Source: Lawsonibacter celer (GTDB lineage: Bacteria; Bacillota; Clostridia; Oscillospirales; Oscillospiraceae). From it: a DNA stretch of 64,000 nucleotides. The notes under the pieces were generated by a model. The model was not told the DNA's origin. It did no database searches and saw only the letters and a list, made by a program, of their open reading frames with translations. The stretch is from the NCBI RefSeq assembly GCF_014281125.1, contig NZ_JACOEA010000003.1, positions 248,001 to 312,000 on the forward strand. Direction: 5' to 3'. Shown piece by piece: positions 54,581 through 61,463 of this stretch; position 1 is the first letter of the stretch, and each line of letters begins with the position of its first letter. The translations under genes were made by a program, and so were the position numbers.

Positions 54581-54721
54581 TTACACTCCCAACTCGTGCA
54601 GAATGTTATAAATGGTGTTTTTGATGCTTCTGCCCGCCGTCACCGGAGCCACCTTGCCGGGCAGGGACAGAGCCCAGATGACTCGTGTGCCCAGTCGGGC
54701 GGCGGCATCAAAGTCCACCCC
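54581..54721 (-). pseudogene. spoVFA: Dipicolinate synthase subunit A, 3' fragment (split gene)
   Basis: From the att core to the stop, 46 residues: 'GVDFDAAARLGTRVIWALSL' then 'PGKVAPVTAG', the C-terminal signature of SpoVFA/DpaA, ending in 'YNILHELGV'. No start codon or ribosome site belongs to it. Its first codon GGG begins at the central GG of the att site, in phase with the upstream fragment at 61115-61460. It is a split gene piece, not decay: no stops or frameshifts are seen. Confidence 0.9.
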
Positions 54722-54734
54722 GGCTGGTGTGGGA
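54704..54734 (-). other. Right attachment site (attR) of the spoVFA insert
   Basis: Minus strand: element arm TCCCACACCAGCC, core GG (54721-54720), then gene side GGTGGACTTTGATGCC. The element arm is the exact inverted copy of the arm at attL. Confidence 0.85.
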
Positions 54735-54751
54735 AATGGCCGGACCGGCGA

Positions 54752-54789
54752 CAAAAACAGCGTGGACGGGATCCCGTCCACGCTGTTTT
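54752..54789 (-). terminator. Terminator of the first serine recombinase
   Basis: Perfect stem AACAGCGTGGACGG with its complement around GATC, ending in TTTTTG on the minus strand, between the recombinase stop and attR. Confidence 0.88.
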
Positions 54790-54793
54790 CCCC

Positions 54794-56098
54794 TTATCCC
54801 TCCTGTGCCCGAAACCGAAACACCAACTCCAGCTCTCCCCGCTCCCCCACCAGGACGCGCTCCACCAGGGTAACCAGAGTCCTCCGCTCCGGCGGGTCAA
54901 AGGCGAGCAGCCGGCGGGCGGCCTGGACGGCGCGCTGGGGCTCCTCCGCTTTCTTTCGGCGGTTCGGGGCACAGACGAGCGCCTCCGGCCCGATTTCCGC
55001 ACTCAGGCGGCGCAGCTGGTCGGTCAGCGCCTGCAGGACCGCCGCCTCCCGCACCCGGTGGGGCGTACACAGGCCCAGCCGTCCGGAGCGGCGGTACCGG
55101 CTACACACCAGCACCGCGCCGCCCGCGGTCCGCACACAGGCCATGGGCGCGCCGCAGCAGGCACAGAACACAAGGCCGGTGAGCAGCCGGCGCGCCCCGG
55201 CCGCCGGGGTATAGCTGTGGGTGCGCAGCAGTCGCTGCGCCTGGTCAAAATCCGCCTGGCTGACCAGGGGCGCGTGGGTGTTGGGGATGGTGACCCACTC
55301 CTCCGCGGACAACGTCCGCCGACGGTTCACCTTATACCCCAGCTTTTCCGTGCGCCGCTGGGTCAGGTGCCCGGCGTAGGTGGGGTTGGTGAGGATCCGG
55401 CGCACCATGGTGTCGCTCCACACCCCGCCCCCCGCGCCGCTCCGGCAGGCCGCCGGGGTGGGCACCCCGGCCCGGGTAAGGGCCTTCGCGGTCCCCAGCA
55501 CAGACTCCAGAGCCAGATAGGTCTGAAACACCCGTACCGCCACCCAGGCGGCGGTGGGGTCGGGCAGCAGATGTCCCTTTTGCGCCGGGTCCTTTTGGTA
55601 GCCCAGCGGAGGTGCGGACCCGATAAACAGCCCCTCCCGTCTGCGGGTGTCCAGGGCGGTGCGCACCTTGCGGGAGATATCCGCAGTATAAAAATCGTTT
55701 GCTGCGGCCAGGAAGGGCAGCGCCAGGCTGTTCCCAAGGCCGGACGCCGTATCCACCCCCTCGTTGACTGCGATGTAGCGCACCCCGTGGGTGGGGAAAT
55801 AGACCTGATAATAGTAGAGGGTTCCGATCTGATCCCTGCCCAGGCGAGACAGATCCTTGGTGACCACCGTATCGATGCGCCGTGCCTCAATGTCCGCCAG
55901 CAGCCGCTGAAAAGCGGGCCGCTGGAAGGTTGTGCCCGACCACCCGTCGTCGGCGTACTCCGCCGCCGCCGTCCACCCCCGCTCTCGCACATAGCCCAGC
56001 AGAAAGGCCCGCTGGTTGGAGATACTCATGGATTCCTCCCGCCCATTCTCGTCGTCTCGGGACAGGCGGAGGTAAAGACCTACCCGCGGGGCGGCCAA
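54794..56098 (-). CDS. Large serine recombinase (first intervening element)
   Basis: 434 residues with the TTG start at 56098. Catalytic domain: nucleophile Ser13 in 'VGLYLRLSRDDENG', 'DGWSGTTFQRPAFQRLLADI' and 'VVTKDLSRLGRDQI' with the active-site Arg residues. A recombinase domain ('PPLGYQKDP', 'WSDTMVRRILTNPTYAGHL') and a zinc ribbon ('FCACCGAPMACV...C..C', about 308-345) follow; the coiled coil is short. Such enzymes integrate and excise DNA at attP/attB with a 2-bp core. TTG is chosen because ACGGGAG lies 5 nt upstream. It overlaps the small ORF by 19 nt and lies 60 bp from attR, so it is the likely excisionase-integrase of this element. Confidence 0.92.
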   Translation of the reverse strand: MAAPRVGLYLRLSRDDENGREESMSISNQRAFLLGYVRERGWTAAAEYADDGWSGTTFQRPAFQRLLADIEARRIDTVVTKDLSRLGRDQIGTLYYYQVYFPTHGVRYIAVNEGVDTASGLGNSLALPFLAAANDFYTADISRKVRTALDTRRREGLFIGSAPPLGYQKDPAQKGHLLPDPTAAWVAVRVFQTYLALESVLGTAKALTRAGVPTPAACRSGAGGGVWSDTMVRRILTNPTYAGHLTQRRTEKLGYKVNRRRTLSAEEWVTIPNTHAPLVSQADFDQAQRLLRTHSYTPAAGARRLLTGLVFCACCGAPMACVRTAGGAVLVCSRYRRSGRLGLCTPHRVREAAVLQALTDQLRRLSAEIGPEALVCAPNRRKKAEEPQRAVQAARRLLAFDPPERRTLVTLVERVLVGERGELELVFRFRAQEG

Positions 56099-56205
56099 GG
56101 CTGCTCCCGTTCCCCGTTTTCCAGCGCCAGCAGCTGCCGCAGCAGCTGTTCCAGCGTCTCCCCCTGCTCGGAAAAACGGCACGTCACCGGCACGTCGCGT
56201 TCCAT
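56080..56205 (-). CDS. 41-residue small protein upstream of the recombinase
   Basis: Starts ATG at 56205 with AAGGGGG 9 nt upstream and ends TAG at 56080, overlapping the recombinase start. It reads 'MERDVPVTCRFSEQGETLEQ' followed by 'LLRQLLALENGEREQ'; the middle is an amphipathic Leu-rich helix. Good ribosome site, overlap and position suggest a real, coupled gene. I do not recognise it. A recombination directionality factor or recombinase regulator is possible because the element shows no other small gene; this is inference. Confidence 0.6.
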   Translation of the reverse strand: MERDVPVTCRFSEQGETLEQLLRQLLALENGEREQPWPPRG

Positions 56206-56275
56206 TCCCCATCGCCCCCTTCTCCTGCTATGCTATTCTGCGGCGGGGACGGGTATGCCCGGCCGGCCCGGACAC

Positions 56276-56315
56276 AAAAAAGGGACCCCGGCCTGGCGGC
56301 CGGGGTCCCTTTTTT
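56276..56315. terminator. Terminator of the AtuA operon
   Basis: AAAAAAGGGACCCCGGCC and its complement with TTTTTT, between the AtuA-like gene and the recombinase gene. It isolates the cargo operon from the recombinase. Confidence 0.92.
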
Positions 56316-56321
56316 CAAAAT

Positions 56322-56621
56322 TCAGATGTCCATGTTCAGCAGGTAAGAGCTCAGGCCCTTGCCGTGCATATCCACAGACAGGGAGCGGGTCACGCCGCCG
56401 CCCAGGGCGGCGTACATGACGAAATTGAGGGCGTGGATGTTGGGTAGCTCATAGCGGACCACCTCGCCCTTGACCATGCCCTTGAAGTGCTCTTTTACCT
56501 TCTCGGCGGTGACCTTCTCCTTCAGGAGCTCAAAATCCTTGGGATCATAGGCGATGAGGGAGATATTGGAAATGTTGCCCTTGTCTCCGGTGCGGGAGTG
56601 GGCGATATCCCAGAGTTTCAT
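56322..56621 (-). CDS. AtuA-like small protein (AtuA-associated ferredoxin-fold)
   Basis: 99 residues matching the short C-terminal domain usually encoded with AtuA: 'LWDIAHSRTGDKGNISNISL' at the N-terminus and 'LNFVMYAALGGGVTRSLSVD'. In other genomes it is fused to or follows AtuA. It lies 14 bp after atuA, with AAGGAGG upstream of the ATG at 56621. Biochemical role unknown; probably a subunit of the AtuA enzyme. Confidence 0.85.
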   Translation of the reverse strand: MKLWDIAHSRTGDKGNISNISLIAYDPKDFELLKEKVTAEKVKEHFKGMVKGEVVRYELPNIHALNFVMYAALGGGVTRSLSVDMHGKGLSSYLLNMDI

Positions 56622-56635
56622 AGTGAAAAACCTCC

Positions 56636-57982
56636 TTAGACTTCAAAAATCTCAGCTTCGGGATGCACATCGTCGCGGTTGACCAGGATGGAGGCCACCG
56701 AGACGATGTCCCGGGTGCGCTTGACCGCGCCGCAGCCGCCGGCGGGGCCGTTGGTGTACAGGGCCTCCACCTCGTTGGCGATAATGTCGGCCTCGGCCTT
56801 GGTCTTGGCGCGGCCGGCCACCCGGACGCGCACCTCGCTGGGCTCTTCACTATACTTGAAGTCGGGGTTCCAGTACAGGCTGTTGCAGCCGATGATATCG
56901 AACTTCAGCTCGTCAAACACGTTGGGCGCAACCAGCTCCAGGCGCTCCTTCAGGATCTCCAGGGCCAGCTTGGCGCGGTTGACGCAGCCGGGGCCGCCGT
57001 AGCTGATTTCGCCGTCACCGATAAAGCAGTCGCGGTAGCCGATGGAACACTTGAAGGTCTGGGTCTTTTCCTTGCCGGTGGCGCCCTCTACCTTGACCAC
57101 ATCCTTGGCGGTCTGGGTGAACTTGACCTGCTTGAAGTTGGCCACCACGTCGGGGGTGAAGTAATTCTCCGGGTCGTGAATCTCGTAGACGATCTGCTCG
57201 GAGCAGGTCTCCACGGTGACCATGCCGCCCGCCTCGGGAACCTTGGTCACAAAGAAGGAGCCGTCCTCGCTGATCTCAATGATGGGGAAGCCCAGGTGGC
57301 CCACGCCGGGCACATCCTTTTTGCCGGGCTCGGCAAAGTAGCCGCCGGTGACCTGTCCGCCGCACTCCAGCAGGTGGCCCACCATGGTGCCCTTGCCCAG
57401 CTTATCCCAGTCGTCCAGAGACCAGCCGAACTCATGGATGATGGGGGCCATGAAGATGGCCGGGTCGGACACGCGGCCGGTGATGACCACGTCGGCGCCC
57501 AGATCCAGGGCCTTTAGAATGCCCTCCACACCCATGTAGGCGTTGGCGGAGACAATCTCGCCGGGCAGCTTGGACAGCGGCTCATGGGTCTCCCACACCT
57601 CAGTGTCCATATACTTGTCGATGACAGGCAACAGGTCGTCGCCGGTGACGCAGGCGATCTTCATGCCGCTGAGACCGTGCTTGCGGGCGATCTCCACGCA
57701 CTTCTTGGCCGCGGCCTGGGGATTGGCGGAGCCCATGTTGGTGATGAGCTTCACCTTGTGCTCCCAGCACAGGGGTAGAGCCTTCTCCATGCGGTGCTCC
57801 AGCAGGCCGTTATAGCCCTTGGTGGGGTCCTTCAGCTTGGCCTGCTGGCCGATGGCAATGGTGCGCTCAGCCAAGCACTCATAGCTGATGTAATCCAGGT
57901 TGCCCTTTTCAATGAGCTCCAGGGAGGGCTCCAGGCGGTCACCAGCGTAGCCCGCGCCGCTGCCGATACGGATGCTTCTCAT
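56636..57982 (-). CDS. AtuA family protein (DUF1446)
   Basis: 448 residues, DUF1446. 'IGSGAGYAGDRLEPSLELIE' begins the domain and 'GADVVITGRVSDPAIFMAPI', 'YGGPGCVNRAKLALEIL' are conserved. AtuA is named from acyclic terpene use in Pseudomonas, but in anaerobes with a CitMHS transporter the substrate is probably another hydroxy-acid or its CoA ester. ATG at 57982 has GAAAGGAAG upstream. Second gene of the sigma-54 operon in the intervening element. Confidence 0.88.
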   Translation of the reverse strand: MRSIRIGSGAGYAGDRLEPSLELIEKGNLDYISYECLAERTIAIGQQAKLKDPTKGYNGLLEHRMEKALPLCWEHKVKLITNMGSANPQAAAKKCVEIARKHGLSGMKIACVTGDDLLPVIDKYMDTEVWETHEPLSKLPGEIVSANAYMGVEGILKALDLGADVVITGRVSDPAIFMAPIIHEFGWSLDDWDKLGKGTMVGHLLECGGQVTGGYFAEPGKKDVPGVGHLGFPIIEISEDGSFFVTKVPEAGGMVTVETCSEQIVYEIHDPENYFTPDVVANFKQVKFTQTAKDVVKVEGATGKEKTQTFKCSIGYRDCFIGDGEISYGGPGCVNRAKLALEILKERLELVAPNVFDELKFDIIGCNSLYWNPDFKYSEEPSEVRVRVAGRAKTKAEADIIANEVEALYTNGPAGGCGAVKRTRDIVSVASILVNRDDVHPEAEIFEV

Positions 57983-58021
57983 AATAAGACTTCCTTTCTC
58001 AAACGAAACCTAGATGTATGG

Positions 58022-59401
58022 TCAGATGGTGATCCCACCGGTAATGACGCCCACCACCAGCATAATGATGGTCAGCAGGAAAGCCGCGGGGATGGTCTTT
58101 TTCTGGTGCTCGCCCAGGTCCACACCGGCCAGGCCCACCAGCAGGAAGGTGGAGGCAGTCAGCGGAGAGACCGGGAAGCCCGTGGTCATCTGGCCCAGGA
58201 TGGCGGCCTGACCCACGTTGACGCCGGCCACGCCGAAGCCCTCGGCGGTCTGTGCCAGCACGGGCAGTACGCCGTAGTAGAAGGAATCGGGGTCAAAGAG
58301 CAGAGAGGCGGGCATGGCAATCACGCCGGTGATAATGGGGAAGAAGCGGCCCAGAGACGCGGGAATCAGGGCGGTGAGGGCAGTGGCCATCTCGGTGATC
58401 ATGCCGGTGCCCTTCATAATGCCGGTAAAGCAGCCGGCGGCAAAGAGCACGGAGCACATCATCAGGCACTCCTTGGCATGGGCGTCCACACGGGCCTTGG
58501 ACTCCTTGACGCTGGGGTAGTTAATGACAGTGGCCAGCACATAGAACACCATAAAGACCACGGCCGGGGCAAAGCCGGAGAACAGCAGGGACAGAATCGC
58601 AGCAAGAATGAGAATAATGTTCACAGGGAACAGCTTGGGCCGCAGCAGGGCCTTCTGCTCATCGGTGAGCTCAGCGGCGGTGACGTTGGCGCTGGCCAGA
58701 GCCACAGCACCGATACGCGCCTTCTCACGCTTGCCCATAAAGGCGGCGAACACAACCACACAGACCAGACCCACGATGACCGCGGGCAGCACGGGCATAA
58801 ACAGATCCTTTACCACATCCACCTGCAGGGCGGTGGCGGCGCGAATGGTGGGGCCGCCCCAGGGGAGGATATTCATGGTGCCGGCGGCCAGGGCCACAAT
58901 GGTGGCCAAGGTGGTGCGCTTCATGCCCACCGCGTCGTACAGAGGCACCAGCGGAGGGATGCAGATCAGGAAGGTAACGGCGCCGGAGCCATCCAGATGG
59001 ACGCACATGGCCAGAATGGCAGTGCCGATGGCGATCTTTACCGGATCGGTGCCCATAAACTTGGTAATGCCGCCGATGATGGGGCGGAAGGTACCCGCGT
59101 CGGTCAGAACACCGAAGAACAGGATGGAGAAGATGAACATGACGCCGGTGGCGGCCACAGAGCCGATGCCGGAGGAGCCGGTGATCATCTTACCCAGGCT
59201 CTTGAAGTTGGCGACAAAGTCAATGACGCCGGGGGTCCCCTCTGCGGCCCCCTCCGGGACCACTGCGATGAAGAAGCAGGCGATAATGCCGGTAATGACG
59301 GGGACTGCGATCAGGGCCACCAGGGGTGACGCCTTTTTGGTCATAATGAGCACGAGCATCACGATGACCGTTACAAATCCGAGTATTGCGAGTGCTGACA
59401 T
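58022..59401 (-). CDS. CitMHS family transporter (organic acid/cation symporter)
   Basis: 459 residues with about 12 membrane segments. '[16 protein letters not shown]' and '[20 protein letters not shown]' fit the CitM/CitH N-terminal half, and '[28 protein letters not shown]' the substrate-site loop. It imports a di- or tricarboxylate with H+ or as a metal complex. ATG at 59401 has GAGGAGG upstream; longer frames cross the sigma-54 promoter. First gene of the operon, controlled by the activator encoded just upstream on the same strand. Confidence 0.87.
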   Translation of the reverse strand: MSALAILGFVTVIVMLVLIMTKKASPLVALIAVPVITGIIACFFIAVVPEGAAEGTPGVIDFVANFKSLGKMITGSSGIGSVAATGVMFIFSILFFGVLTDAGTFRPIIGGITKFMGTDPVKIAIGTAILAMCVHLDGSGAVTFLICIPPLVPLYDAVGMKRTTLATIVALAAGTMNILPWGGPTIRAATALQVDVVKDLFMPVLPAVIVGLVCVVVFAAFMGKREKARIGAVALASANVTAAELTDEQKALLRPKLFPVNIILILAAILSLLFSGFAPAVVFMVFYVLATVINYPSVKESKARVDAHAKECLMMCSVLFAAGCFTGIMKGTGMITEMATALTALIPASLGRFFPIITGVIAMPASLLFDPDSFYYGVLPVLAQTAEGFGVAGVNVGQAAILGQMTTGFPVSPLTASTFLLVGLAGVDLGEHQKKTIPAAFLLTIIMLVVGVITGGITI

Positions 59402-59464
59402 GTTGGTATTCCTCCTCTTAACAAATTGCAACCAATTCCCAAAGCTGCGTACAGCCAAATTAAT

Positions 59465-59480
59465 TGCAATTTTCGTGCCA
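59465..59480 (-). promoter_or_regulatory. Sigma-54 promoter of the CitMHS-AtuA operon
   Basis: Minus strand TGGCACGAAAATTGCA, a perfect match to TGGCACG-N4-TTGCW, 64 bp before the CitMHS start. Confidence 0.93.
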
Positions 59481-59559
59481 ACTTTTAAGCAGCCGCTCTG
59501 TTTTCCCCGCAATCCGCTGCGCCCCAGCTGGTTTATCTTCCTTTTCCCACAAAGGATAA

Positions 59560-59600
59560 GGCCGCTCCAATTTCCAGTTTTTTAGAAATTGGGGCGGCCG
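59560..59600. repeat. Inverted repeat overlapping the first enhancer-like copy
   Basis: GCCGCTCCAATTTC (from 59561) pairs with GAAATTGGGGCGGC (to 59599) with one wobble and a 10-nt loop. It may terminate the activator transcript or present an activator site. Confidence 0.5.
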
Positions 59601-59680
59601 ATTTTCCCGAAAAAGGTCGGTGGTTCCTTGCCGTATCTGGTCTTTCTAAAATTCAAGAATACAATTCCAGTTTTTTAGAA
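59572..59680. promoter_or_regulatory. Three related 16-bp boxes, candidate enhancer sites
   Basis: TTCCAGTTTTTTAGAA occurs at 59572-59587 and 59665-59680; a related inverted copy TTCTAAAATTCAAGAA lies at 59644-59659. They sit about 95-215 bp upstream of the -24 element, typical enhancer distance for a sigma-54 activator. Confidence 0.65.
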
Positions 59681-61030
59681 TCATTTTTCATTTAATTTAT
59701 TGTAGAGGCTGGCCAGGGAAATCCCCAGCTCGGCGGCCGCTTTGCGCTTGCCCTCAGTGGTGGCTCCGTGACGGGCCAGGGCCTTGTCAATCTCCCGGCG
59801 TTCAAATTCCCGTACCCGCTGGGCCAGTGAGGCGGCCGCCGGCTTTTCTCCAAGACGGCTCAGGTCATCGGGCAGATTGTCCAGTCCAATCACCCCCTCC
59901 TGGGTCAGATAGGAGGAGAACTCCAGCACGTTGCGCAGCTCCCGCACGTTCCCCGGCCAGGTGTGGCGGCACAGTGCCTGCATGGCCTCATCGGTAATCC
60001 GGAGGGTACGGTGCAGCTTCCGTGAGAGTCCGGCGAGCAGATCTCTAGCCAGAACAGGAATATCCTCCACCCGCTCCCGCAGCGGCGGGATCCGGATCGG
60101 GAAGGTATTCAGCCGGTAATACAGGTCGCTGCGGAATTTTCCGGCTGCCGCATAGGCGCCCAGGTCCGCGTTACAGGCGGCAATCACCCGCACATCCACC
60201 TCCGCCTCCTTTACCGCGCCCACCGGGCGGATCCTCCGCTCCTGCAGTGCGCGCAGCAGCTTGGACTGCAGCGCCACGTCCATCTCCGAAATCTCGTCCA
60301 GGAAGAGCGTGCCACCGTCGGCGGCCTCAAACAGGCCCATTTTCCCGCCCTTTTTTGCGCCGGTAAAGGCCCCCTCCGCATAGCCGAACAGCTCTGATTC
60401 CAAAATATTGGCGTTGAAGTTGGAGCAGTTGATGGCCACAAATACGCTGTCCCGCCGGGGGCTGGCGTTGTGAATCGCCTGGGCATAGAGCTCTTTGCCT
60501 GTTCCGCTCTCCGACTCCAGCAGGACCGTGGCGTCCGTGGCGGCAATCCTCTCCGCCCGCTGCTTAACCTGCCGGGAGGCGGGGCTGACCGCCGTAATGT
60601 CGTCAAAGGTATATCGGGCACCATTCGCTTTGCTGATCGACCGCAGCACCTGGCGGCTGCGCAGCTCGATGGCCTCCAGCTCCTCCCGCGCTCGGTACGC
60701 GTCCTCCAGGAATGTGACCACCGAAAGGCCGCCCACCAGGGTCCCCTCCTGATAGATCGGGTACATGTTGACAAAGTAAAAGTCCTGGATCTCTTTCCGG
60801 GTTAGGTGGAGAATAGGCTTCCCCTCCTCCAGCACGTCAGGCAGACGGGCGCCCGGGCGCAGGTCCCGCAGGCGGTAGCCCTCAATCGGCCCCACGTCCC
60901 CGCCGGCCTCATTGTTGAGGAATTCCCGATAGGCCTTATTGCCGAAGACAATTGTGCCCTCGGTGTCGATGATGGTAATCCCCTCCCGCATGGCGTCAAA
61001 AGCGCTGCGGGCATCCTGGCCGAGCTGCAT
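59681..61030 (-). CDS. Sigma-54-dependent activator (PAS-AAA+-Fis HTH) of the intervening element
   Basis: 449 residues. PAS domain about 8-120 ('AMREGITIIDTEGTIVFGNKAY'), Walker A 'SESGTGKE' (about 172-179), an intact GAFTGA loop (about 220-225), Walker B 'TLFLDEISEM', and a Fis-type HTH ('KRKAAAELGISLASLYNKL'). ATG at 61030 has GGAGAGGG upstream and a sigma-A promoter at 61057-61085. It lies upstream of, and codirectional with, the CitMHS-AtuA operon, whose sigma-54 promoter it should activate. It is the gene next to attL, so cargo regulation is wholly inside the element. Confidence 0.93.
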   Translation of the reverse strand: MQLGQDARSAFDAMREGITIIDTEGTIVFGNKAYREFLNNEAGGDVGPIEGYRLRDLRPGARLPDVLEEGKPILHLTRKEIQDFYFVNMYPIYQEGTLVGGLSVVTFLEDAYRAREELEAIELRSRQVLRSISKANGARYTFDDITAVSPASRQVKQRAERIAATDATVLLESESGTGKELYAQAIHNASPRRDSVFVAINCSNFNANILESELFGYAEGAFTGAKKGGKMGLFEAADGGTLFLDEISEMDVALQSKLLRALQERRIRPVGAVKEAEVDVRVIAACNADLGAYAAAGKFRSDLYYRLNTFPIRIPPLRERVEDIPVLARDLLAGLSRKLHRTLRITDEAMQALCRHTWPGNVRELRNVLEFSSYLTQEGVIGLDNLPDDLSRLGEKPAAASLAQRVREFERREIDKALARHGATTEGKRKAAAELGISLASLYNKLNEK

Positions 61031-61056
61031 AGGACCCTCTCCTCTCTGTGCCTCCT

Positions 61057-61085
61057 ATTGTATCGGAGTGGGCAGCCAAGTGCAA
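61057..61085 (-). promoter_or_regulatory. Promoter of the element's activator gene
   Basis: Minus strand TTGCAC (61085-61080), 17-bp spacer, TACAAT (61062-61057), only 16 bp inside attL. It belongs to the element, so the activator does not depend on spoVFA transcription. Confidence 0.7.
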
Positions 61086-61100
61086 TCCTTTTATCATAAA

Positions 61101-61131
61101 TCCCACACCAGCCCCGCCCGGCTTTGATGCC
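61101..61131 (-). other. Left attachment site (attL) of the spoVFA insert
   Basis: Minus strand: gene side GGCATCAAAGCCGGGC, core GG (61115-61114), element arm GGCTGGTGTGGGA. The outer ten bases GGCATCAAAG are the inverted copy of CTTTGATGCC at attR. Confidence 0.85.
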
Positions 61132-61460
61132 AGGTCGATGACCAGGCTCCCTGGGCGCAGGTCCTCCAGTTCCTCTTCCCCCAGCAGGCGGACGGGCGCG
61201 GTGTTGATGACCAGGTCGCTGCGGCACAGACGGCCCGCCAGCTCCCCCATGGGCACGCTCTCATAGCCAAAGGCCTCCGCCCAGGCCAGATCCGAGCACT
61301 TCCTGGCAGCCACCGCCACCCGCGCCCCCAGGGCGGCAAACCGGTTGGCGAGCACCTTTCCCAGCCGGCCATAGCCCAGGATGAGCACGTTGGCCTCCTG
61401 CAGGGTGATGGGCAGCTCTTCCATGGCGATCTGAACGGCCCCCTCTGCGGTAGGTACCGC
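61115..61460 (-). pseudogene. spoVFA: Dipicolinate synthase subunit A, middle fragment (split gene)
   Basis: Open in one frame from 'AVPTAEGAVQIAMEELPITL' through 'VLILGYGRLGKVLANRFAAL' (NADP-binding turn) to 'LVIDLASKPGG'. These are consecutive parts of SpoVFA/DpaA from about residue 130 to 250. The N-terminal domain is missing upstream, where a second serine recombinase ends; the C-terminus continues at 54721 after removal of the 6.4-kb insert. An in-frame ATG at 61424 has no ribosome site, so this is not an independent gene. Confidence 0.9.
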
Positions 61461-61463
61461 CTT
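61447..61463 (-). other. Candidate attachment junction of the second element
   Basis: The recombinase stop codon (61464-61462) abuts the first conserved spoVFA residues. GCGGTA-CC-TACCGC (61460-61447) is a perfect short palindrome whose central CC may be the crossover. The partner site is outside the window, so exact limits are unproven. Confidence 0.45.

Larger units (their letters stand above)
54721..61114 (-). mobile_element. 6394-bp serine-recombinase intervening element in spoVFA
   Basis: Insert between the 3' and middle parts of spoVFA. It carries, all on the minus strand, a large serine recombinase at its right end, a 41-residue ORF, the AtuA-like/AtuA/CitMHS operon with a sigma-54 promoter, and its activator. 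Ends are 13-bp perfect inverted repeats around GG. Removal at GG restores the frame and the motif LASKPGGVDF. No conjugation, replication or phage genes are present, so it is a minimal excisable element with metabolic cargo. Confidence 0.88.

Noticed and set aside
54581..54781. Independent 66-residue gene upstream of spoVFB
   Set aside because: Its first 20 codons are element DNA (terminator and att arm); only the part from 54721 belongs to spoVFA.
59427..59442. Second sigma-54-like site (TTGGGAATTGGTTGCA, minus strand)
   Set aside because: GG-to-GC spacing is one base short; the perfect site at 59465-59480 is upstream.
54721..61114. Prophage or conjugative element
   Set aside because: No structural, replication, relaxase or secretion genes; only recombinase and metabolic cargo.
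60996..61424. Independent 142-residue NAD-binding protein
   Set aside because: It is the middle of spoVFA running across attL into unrelated element sequence; the ATG has no ribosome site.
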